A DNA stretch of 5,558 nucleotides from positions 5,199 to 10,756 of the forward strand of contig DUJH01000014.1 of the NCBI GenBank assembly GCA_013329905.1. Reading direction: 5' to 3'. Positions 1 through 5,321 of the stretch are shown in pieces. Within the stretch, counting starts at the first letter, position 1. Each line of letters opens with the position of its first letter. The DNA is from Candidatus Thalassarchaeaceae archaeon. GTDB lineage: Archaea > Thermoplasmatota > Poseidoniia > Poseidoniales > Thalassarchaeaceae. The notes beneath the pieces are model-generated. The model was not told the origin of the DNA. It made no database searches and saw only the letters and a program-made list of their open reading frames with translations. The position numbers and the translations under genes were made by a program.

Positions 1-2772
1 ATGCGCAACGGCGAGGTCATCGCCACCGCGGCGAACTCAAGCTACGTTGTTGCTGGTGGCGAAATCGACGTTTTACTATCAGATGAACCAGAGTTCCTCG
101 ATGAGGTCTACGTCGAAGTCAGAACCATCGAGGCGACTTGTTCACGCTTGTTGAAAATGACGATGTGGAATCAACCAGCCGCTGACCACGAAATCACTCG
201 AGAGACTACATGGAGCCTAGAGAACGATGGGACAGGCGGATCAAGCCTCTACTTTGAGGGCCGCGGCTGGCAGAAACGCCTAGGCGAGAGTCTCTCCTCG
301 AGCGAACTCGGAAATGGAACTCTAGTGCTCGATGCCGATACTGGCGTTGAGAGCATCTACTTGCATCTCGAACTCGACAGAATTTGGATGAACGAGACCT
401 ATGAAGGAACTGAAATCACACGCCAGATTTTTGAGATGCACGGCACAGGCTCGCTAATCTTCGAAAGTAACGAGGAAGGCGAGGGTGTGAACATCGAAGC
501 CATTGTCCACGAAGCATACATCCTTCGTGACTGGGAAAACGGCGTTCTAACCGAGCGAATGGTCCTCGAAGCAACCGGTTCACTATCATTCAATGGTGGC
601 TCGAACAACAGCACCGAAGGCGCTTACGGCGAACTCTCAGTATTCTATCTCGAGACTTGGGATGAAGACGGTGTTCGTCGGCTCTCAGACACACAGATCG
701 AAGCCAATATGAGCATTAGAATGAACACTCAGGACGAGGCATTCTCCATTGAACTCGACGAATTCCGCCTGCGTGAGAAATGGCTCGATGGCGTGCGAGA
801 AGAACAGTCTCTCAAAATCAAAGGTGACGGAGAATTTGGCTTCCTCATCCAGGACAGCCAATTCGAAGTTCAAGTAAACGGCACCGTCGCCGATATTCAC
901 ATCGAGCAACTCGGCGGCGAAGTCATCGAAGACCGAATCGTAGTCGATGGAGAATACACTGGCGATGCCAGCGGTTCCTTTGGCTTTGTACGCTGGATTG
1001 AGGACTCCACAACTCAAGAAAACGCCACCGGCGAGAAATTCGAAGTCGACGTGATTCGAAACGAATTCTGGTTCAACATCTCTGGAACTCCAATAGGTCC
1101 AATCAGTCAAGAGATTGAAGCCGAGCACAATCTGACATTCGAGTATACGGTTCCCCAGACCGACTGGGAGAACCGAACCATCCGCTATCTCTACGTCGAA
1201 GACAATGGAAACCAAACGAACGATTACCCTGAGAGGTCCCCTATCCAGTTGGAACCACAACGACCTGAGTATGAGGGTGACCTGAACATCACAGGCTTCC
1301 GTGAAACTGGAATCGCGCCCGATAAATTACAGGTTGGTGATATTTTCCCTACTTCACAAGACGGGGCCGGGCCGAGCATCGAAATCATTGGAATTCGCAT
1401 GGGGATGGCCGATGGCCACGAGGTCGAATTGGCCGAGTGGCAAGATGCTGCGAATGACGAAGGTTTCACGGCCTATGGTACTGTGATTAACGAGGGGATT
1501 CTAGCCGGATTGCTGCACGAGGTGAACCGAGAAATCAACATTGATTTGCCCTTGGAGGGTGAGAATTCAACGAATAATCAAACAGTCAGTGTAGTCGAAC
1601 ACCAGACGCTTGAGAGGGTTCTCTACCCCTCGGTCATCACGGCCGCGGGCAATACACCTCCTGCTCTGCTGGGTTTGGCTTTCCGAGAGGGTGCGCTGTT
1701 CACTGAGGGCGGGGTTGCGCACCTTGAGGCGAGCGTCGAAGACGTCGACACCGATGTTGTCGGAGTCATGGTCGACTTGACCGAATTCGGATTGGGATTC
1801 GTGACTCTATCCGATACTGGTCTGAATGGGGATGAGGTGATTCATGATTCTGTTTGGACGGCGAGGATTGAGCATGATGGACTTGAGTATGGCCTCGCCG
1901 AAATTCCTGTGAGGATGGATGATCTTTGGATTGATGTTGAGACTACTGCGGCGCTGGAAGTAACTAATTCGCCGCCGCGAATCACATCGCGCGATTACGC
2001 TCCCGACTTCGCGTATCGCGGAGATATGATCGATGCGAGTTTACGTGTAGAGGATGGGCATGGTGTCGAATCGGTCGCCATCGATTTACTGAGTGCAGGT
2101 GGGGAATTGACCCAGCTGGCTCTTGATACTGAGAGTGGTCGCTGGATTGGTCAATTCACTCTGCCCGATTCGCTGGCACCCGGTCAGCGTTCAATCTCGA
2201 TTCAGGTCGAAGATTCTGAGGGGGCGAGCGCACTGATTGACGCCGGTGCTGTCATCGAGGTGCTCAACGAGGCACCGTCGGTGACCAATGTCTCATTCCT
2301 CGACGAAGGAGAATGGTCACAATTCGTCGAGATTCCGAAGAATGGAGAGAAAACCTACACCATCGAGGTGACAATCGATGATCCCGATGGTGTTTCATCG
2401 GCGCAGGTCAAATTAGGCCGCCTTGCGCCTATTGGCAAGTCAGAGACTTGGCTTCCAATCAATGATGAGGGTGAAGATGGCGATAGTGTGGCTGGTGACG
2501 GCGTCTTCACCACTACAATCAACGTCCGTTCTACCTTGACTCAAGGTGAGATGAACTTCCTTGTGCGGGCGTCGGATATTTTCCAATCGATGACGCCCGA
2601 AGGAGAGCAGATTCATTCTCTCGAATTAATCGATGAGAAGGGCTCGGGAACCAACGGAGGTAGTTGGTTTGTCGACAACACTAACTCAATCGTTCTCGTT
2701 GCTTTGCTCATTCTACTCGCACTCGGCGCTACCGCTGCCATCCTAATGGTGCGAAATGCCGAACTTGAATGA
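1..2772 (+). CDS. Large C-terminally anchored surface protein, beta-repeats plus three Ig-like domains (5' partial)
   Basis: Function unknown; probably a cell-surface or S-layer-associated structural or adhesive protein. The visible part is 923 residues ending at TGA 2770-2772. It opens with ATG at base 1, but residues 1-60 show no signal peptide although the protein ends in a membrane helix, so I read that Met as internal and the gene as truncated at the window edge. Order: residues about 104-362, successive beta-rich repeats of about 44 residues (GxGxLxF starts, ending near ExxG); about 363-550, a further beta-rich linker region; about 551-655, 656-756 and 757-876, three Ig-like/cadherin-like domains with NxxP boundaries (NTPP, NSPP, NEAP); 880-890, Gly/Ser linker; about 895-917, hydrophobic helix, then the tail RNAELE. 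About 16 N-x-S/T sequons are present, nearly all before residue 530. Only one cysteine (C47) is seen. The next gene follows on the same strand 61 bases after the stop, or overlaps by 17 bases if its upstream ATG is used. No enzyme motif is visible. Confidence 0.85.
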   Translation: MRNGEVIATAANSSYVVAGGEIDVLLSDEPEFLDEVYVEVRTIEATCSRLLKMTMWNQPAADHEITRETTWSLENDGTGGSSLYFEGRGWQKRLGESLSSSELGNGTLVLDADTGVESIYLHLELDRIWMNETYEGTEITRQIFEMHGTGSLIFESNEEGEGVNIEAIVHEAYILRDWENGVLTERMVLEATGSLSFNGGSNNSTEGAYGELSVFYLETWDEDGVRRLSDTQIEANMSIRMNTQDEAFSIELDEFRLREKWLDGVREEQSLKIKGDGEFGFLIQDSQFEVQVNGTVADIHIEQLGGEVIEDRIVVDGEYTGDASGSFGFVRWIEDSTTQENATGEKFEVDVIRNEFWFNISGTPIGPISQEIEAEHNLTFEYTVPQTDWENRTIRYLYVEDNGNQTNDYPERSPIQLEPQRPEYEGDLNITGFRETGIAPDKLQVGDIFPTSQDGAGPSIEIIGIRMGMADGHEVELAEWQDAANDEGFTAYGTVINEGILAGLLHEVNREINIDLPLEGENSTNNQTVSVVEHQTLERVLYPSVITAAGNTPPALLGLAFREGALFTEGGVAHLEASVEDVDTDVVGVMVDLTEFGLGFVTLSDTGLNGDEVIHDSVWTARIEHDGLEYGLAEIPVRMDDLWIDVETTAALEVTNSPPRITSRDYAPDFAYRGDMIDASLRVEDGHGVESVAIDLLSAGGELTQLALDTESGRWIGQFTLPDSLAPGQRSISIQVEDSEGASALIDAGAVIEVLNEAPSVTNVSFLDEGEWSQFVEIPKNGEKTYTIEVTIDDPDGVSSAQVKLGRLAPIGKSETWLPINDEGEDGDSVAGDGVFTTTINVRSTLTQGEMNFLVRASDIFQSMTPEGEQIHSLELIDEKGSGTNGGSWFVDNTNSIVLVALLILLALGATAAILMVRNAELE
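310..954 (+). repeat. Protein-level tandem beta-repeats, period about 44 residues
   Basis: Residues about 104-318 of the first protein contain five diverged copies, starting near residues 104 (GNGTLVL), 148 (GTGSLIF), 191 (ATGSLSF), 237 (MSIRM) and 275 (GDGEFGF). A further degenerate copy begins near 325 (GSFGF). Each copy begins with a Gly-rich strand, continues with an alternating hydrophobic/acidic strand, has an aromatic turn such as RDWENGV, ETWDEDGV or EKWLDGV in three copies, and finishes with an alternating strand leading to the next Gly. This suggests a repetitive antiparallel beta structure. The copies are too diverged at DNA level to look like recent duplication. Boundaries are by eye. 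Confidence 0.6.
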
Positions 2773-2833
2773 CGATGCGCGCGCGCATCGTGACGGGCGA
2801 ACCTCCTTAGCCGACGATGTTTGCTCCGAACAT

Positions 2834-2905
2834 GTGAACCGAACGAGTGTCCTCCTAATTGCGGCTCTCACCCTGACTGCATTGGCAAGCCCGATTATCG
2901 CGGCA
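2834..2905 (+). other. Signal peptide coding segment (Sec type)
   Basis: From the GTG at 2834 the product reads fMet/Val-Asn-Arg-Thr, then a hydrophobic core (SVLLIAALTLTALA), then small residues at possible cleavage sites (ALA before SPII, or IIA/IAA before SSSDEE). The mature protein then becomes acidic. This n-region length is normal for a Sec signal, whereas starting at 2756 would give an unusually long, acidic n-region. No Shine-Dalgarno sequence is visible just upstream of 2834, which would fit leaderless or coupled initiation. Confidence 0.65.
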
Positions 2906-5203
2906 TCATCCTCCGATGAAGAAGTGGCAGGTCAGCCACGAAACATCTCAGTTGACCTCACTTGGCCACACGCTGAGGGGGATTATTCTGAACTCGACTG
3001 GCAACAGTATGCGACTTACTTCAAGGAGGATCTCGAAAATGGTGGCTTCTGGAATCGGGTGGTAATCCATTCGGTTCGCAGCGATGCTGGCTATTGGTAT
3101 CAGGCCGATGAGTCGTGCTCAATAGGTGATTTCACAGGTCAGTGCCATGTCCGTAATTTCCGAAGTGGAATGCACTTCACTGCCTATGCGGACGCCTATG
3201 GCATTTCCATCGAGAATGATTGGACCAGAGATATGGACTTGCGACGGTCAATTGGTGGAGATTGGATAGATTACGATGACCGATACTTCGAGGATTACTA
3301 CATCGATTGGGGCACATTTGATGATGATGAGGTTGGACGATATTGGTCGAATACTTCTGCAGAATGGTGGGAGAGTGGGTCTCCTTCTTCGATGAGTGTA
3401 GGGACTACGTTCACTGAAACTTCAGAAAATTGGGAGGACTGGTCTTGGGTCGACCTCGCCGACAACGGTAGTCGAGAGGAGGATTCTGGCTCAGAGTATT
3501 GGTTCGAGAATATCTCTTACGAAGGGATCCAAGAAATTTCAATGGAGTTCGATGGCTACAACGAAGCGGATTCTTCGACCACAAGCGGACCTACGACTCT
3601 GACTGTTCTTCAGGTCGAGGTTCGAAATGTCACCGACTCGGGTCAGAACGATTTGGTAGCTGTACAATTGTACTCAGAATGGGGTGGTGTGGCAGGATTC
3701 TACTTCGATGCTGAGAACGCCACAGATCTCGTGCCGATGACCATGTGGAGCTCAGCAGCTTCAGGATTCCCCGATGCCGATGGCGATGGTTGCCCTGACG
3801 AAGAGGATGAGTTCCCAAATGACCCATCCGAGTGCTCCGATAACGATGATGACGGTATCGGAGACAACGCCGACACTGATGACGACAACGATGGTTGGTT
3901 AGATGATAACGAGTACCTTTGCGGAACCGATCAATTCGATGCTCAATCCTATCCTGCCGATTTTGATGGTGACGGCGATTGTGATGGGCTTGACTCAGAC
4001 GATGACGACGATGGTCACAATGATATCATCGACGACTTCCCTCTCGACGCCAGCGAATGGAATGACAACGACGAAGATGGTACCGGCGATAATGCTGACC
4101 TCGACGACGATAATGATGGATTCTCAGACATGATTGAGCAAGATTGTGGCTCGGATCACTTGAGTGGATTCTCACAACCTCTCGACACCGATCGAGACGG
4201 CTCGTGCGACGAGATGGATGTCGACGACGATGATGATGGTTGGAACGACAACCTCGATGCCTTCCCCAAGGATCAGTCCGAGTGGCTGGATTCAGATGGT
4301 GATGGCATCGGCAATAATGAAGACCCCGACGATGATGATGATGGCTGGCTAGACCAGAAAGAAGGTGATTGCGGGACTGATCCATTAGATGCATCGAGTC
4401 AGCCAGAAGATCTTGATGGCGACTCGCTGTGCGACGCTGTCGATACTGATGATGACGGCGATAAGTGGTCCGACAGCGTCGACGCCTTCCCTAGAGATTC
4501 AACAGAATGGTTCGACAGCGATGGGGACGGTATAGGCGATAATGCCGACACCGACGATGATGGAGATGGTTGGTCAGATTTAGCCGAGGAGACTTGCGAC
4601 GGTGACAAGGACGATGCCTCAATCACGCCAACGGATTCCGATGGAGACGGCCAGTGCGATTCAATGGACCCTGACAAGGATGGAGACGGGGTCATCAATG
4701 ACGACGATGATTTCCCAGATGATCCTGAAGAACATGTTGATTCTGATGGCGACGGAATCGGCGACAATGCCGATGCCGATGATGATGGTGATGGCCTAAC
4801 CGACCTCGCTGAGATAGCCGCTGGCACCGACCCACTCAAGCGAGACACAGACGGTGATGGCTGGGCAGATGGCTTCGATGACTTCCCACTCAATCCGAAT
4901 GAGTGGGAGGATTCCGATGGAGACGGCGTTGGCGACAATGCCGATGCCTACCCGAGCTTCGCAGCTTGGCAGACAACGGGTGATATGGTGCTGAGCATTC
5001 TAATCGCGCTGGTCGTTGTTGGATTACTCGGAGGCGGTGCTTTCGTCATCTCTCGCTCAAAGAAGTCTGAAGATATGTCTGGATACGCTCAGGATCAATC
5101 ACATCACTTTGCTCCTCCGAGCCCAGTTTCCATGTACACCGATGAGCAATTGCGCGAGGCTGGCTGGACTGATGAACAGATTGCGCAACATCGACAAGAA
5201 TGA
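2834..5203 (+). CDS. Secreted, membrane-anchored TSP3-type calcium-repeat surface protein
   Basis: Predicted extracellular calcium-binding surface protein of unknown role. I prefer the GTG at 2834: it gives 789 residues opening with a compact signal peptide (NRTSVLLIAALTLTALA, ALA or IIA cleavage site). The ATG at 2756 would add 26 charged residues including an unpaired Cys; it has a weak GGTG four bases upstream and remains possible. Residues below are numbered from 2756 (subtract 26 for the GTG form). Order: 27-50 signal peptide; about 61-335 acidic, Trp/Tyr-rich domain of unrecognised family with Cys121 and Cys130; 338-733 about 21 DxDxDGxxD-like segments of thrombospondin type 3 type, expected to bind calcium; about 744-765 membrane helix; then basic SRSKK and a cytoplasmic tail of about 50 residues ending in two TDEQ motifs. 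The mature chain has 12 cysteines, all placed as apparent pairs. Topology is N-out, C-in, as in the gene upstream, with which it is probably co-transcribed; no TATA-like box is evident in the 61-base gap. Binding partner and process cannot be read from the sequence. Confidence 0.88.
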   Translation: MNRTSVLLIAALTLTALASPIIAASSSDEEVAGQPRNISVDLTWPHAEGDYSELDWQQYATYFKEDLENGGFWNRVVIHSVRSDAGYWYQADESCSIGDFTGQCHVRNFRSGMHFTAYADAYGISIENDWTRDMDLRRSIGGDWIDYDDRYFEDYYIDWGTFDDDEVGRYWSNTSAEWWESGSPSSMSVGTTFTETSENWEDWSWVDLADNGSREEDSGSEYWFENISYEGIQEISMEFDGYNEADSSTTSGPTTLTVLQVEVRNVTDSGQNDLVAVQLYSEWGGVAGFYFDAENATDLVPMTMWSSAASGFPDADGDGCPDEEDEFPNDPSECSDNDDDGIGDNADTDDDNDGWLDDNEYLCGTDQFDAQSYPADFDGDGDCDGLDSDDDDDGHNDIIDDFPLDASEWNDNDEDGTGDNADLDDDNDGFSDMIEQDCGSDHLSGFSQPLDTDRDGSCDEMDVDDDDDGWNDNLDAFPKDQSEWLDSDGDGIGNNEDPDDDDDGWLDQKEGDCGTDPLDASSQPEDLDGDSLCDAVDTDDDGDKWSDSVDAFPRDSTEWFDSDGDGIGDNADTDDDGDGWSDLAEETCDGDKDDASITPTDSDGDGQCDSMDPDKDGDGVINDDDDFPDDPEEHVDSDGDGIGDNADADDDGDGLTDLAEIAAGTDPLKRDTDGDGWADGFDDFPLNPNEWEDSDGDGVGDNADAYPSFAAWQTTGDMVLSILIALVVVGLLGGGAFVISRSKKSEDMSGYAQDQSHHFAPPSPVSMYTDEQLREAGWTDEQIAQHRQE
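3767..4954 (+). repeat. TSP3-like calcium repeat array with 75-residue (225 bp) super-repeat
   Basis: The encoded region (residues 338-733 in the long numbering) contains about 21 Asp-rich loops of the form DxDxDGxxD, typical of thrombospondin type 3 repeats. They are organised in larger units, each marked by D-x-F-P. The Phe of this marker falls at residues 353, 428, 503, 578, 653 and 710: four spacings of exactly 75 and a final one of 57. A typical unit runs FPxDxSEW, DxDGDGIGDNAD, DDDxDGWxD, xCGTDPLD, DxDGDGxCD, DDDxDGW. The DNA copies differ at many third positions (GAC/GAT mixed), so the units are old or kept diverged rather than freshly amplified. Confidence 0.9.
4985..5050 (+). other. 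C-terminal transmembrane helix segment of the TSP3-repeat protein
   Basis: Residues about 744-765 (long numbering) form an uninterrupted hydrophobic stretch (MVLSILIALVVVGLLGGGAF) directly followed by SRSKK. The positive charges after the helix agree with the positive-inside rule and place the remaining residues in the cytoplasm and the repeats outside. Confidence 0.85.
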
Positions 5204-5214
5204 TGTCGAATTTT
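5191..5214 (+). terminator. Hairpin plus T-run at the end of the TSP3-repeat gene
   Basis: TCGACA (5191-5196) and TGTCGA (5204-5209) are perfect inverted complements, giving a 6-bp stem around a 7-base loop (5197-5203) that contains the TGA stop codon. One A later comes TTTT (5211-5214). A short stem followed by a T-run is the expected form of a factor-independent terminator on the + strand, and archaeal termination mainly needs the U-run. The T-run is short and its last T lies in the encoded CCA of the opposing tRNA, so the assignment is tentative. Confidence 0.4.
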
Positions 5215-5288
5215 GGTACGAGTGCCGGGATTTGAACCCGGGTTCAAGCGTTGGCAACGCTCGGTGATAACCACTACACTACACTCGT
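5214..5288 (-). tRNA. tRNA-Gly (anticodon GCC)
   Basis: Read on the minus strand the segment folds as a full cloverleaf: acceptor ACGAGTG with CACTCGT (7 bp), linker TA, D arm GTGTAGTGGTTATCAC, position 26 C, anticodon stem GAGCG with CGCTT (including one G-U), loop TTGCCAA with anticodon GCC at plus 5253-5255, variable loop GAAC, T arm CCGGG-TTCAAAT-CCCGG, discriminator A (5217), and encoded CCA (5214-5216). It decodes GGC/GGU glycine codons. C35 and C36 and A73 fit archaeal tRNA-Gly; bacterial ones carry U73. No intron is present. Odd points: the first acceptor pair is A1-U72 rather than the usual G1-C72, and position 13-22 is a T-T mismatch. The gene lies 29 bases downstream of the arsC stop codon, same strand, and converges on the + strand surface protein gene with a 10-base gap. 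Confidence 0.95.
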
Positions 5289-5313
5289 GCGAAATTCGGG
5301 AAACAAGACTCAC

Positions 5314-5321
5314 TTTTCTAA
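5314..5321 (-). promoter_or_regulatory. Possible weak TATA-like box for tRNA-Gly
   Basis: On the minus strand TTAGAAAA sits about 26-33 bases upstream of the tRNA 5' end, the usual distance of an archaeal TATA box from a start close to the mature end. It overlaps the TAG stop codon of the arsenate reductase gene. It is a poor match to the archaeal TATA consensus, and co-transcription with the upstream gene is an equally good explanation. Confidence 0.22.

Noticed and set aside
1..3. ATG at base 1 as the true start of the first surface gene
   Set aside because: No signal peptide follows it although the protein must be exported; it is more likely an internal Met at the window edge, though upstream sequence is needed to be certain.
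685..1469. Minus-strand open frames of 191 and 81 codons inside the first surface gene
   Set aside because: The + strand frame has clear repeats, Ig-like domains and a membrane anchor; the antisense products show no recognisable feature.
2773..2833. GCGCGCGC-containing gap between the two surface genes as a promoter or operator
   Set aside because: No TATA/BRE-like element at a suitable distance from 2834 and no inverted repeat of note; the alternating GC run is short.
4026..4938. Long open frames on the minus strand across the repeat array, His/Arg-rich and Ser/Pro-rich
   Set aside because: They are antisense readings of the Asp-rich (GAC/GAT) repeats; low-complexity composition and periodicity mirror the + strand gene, and no domain is visible.
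3767..4954. The GAT/GAC-rich tract as a DNA-level microsatellite or CRISPR-like array
   Set aside because: Periodicity follows protein repeats with mixed synonymous codons and no constant DNA repeat/spacer pattern.
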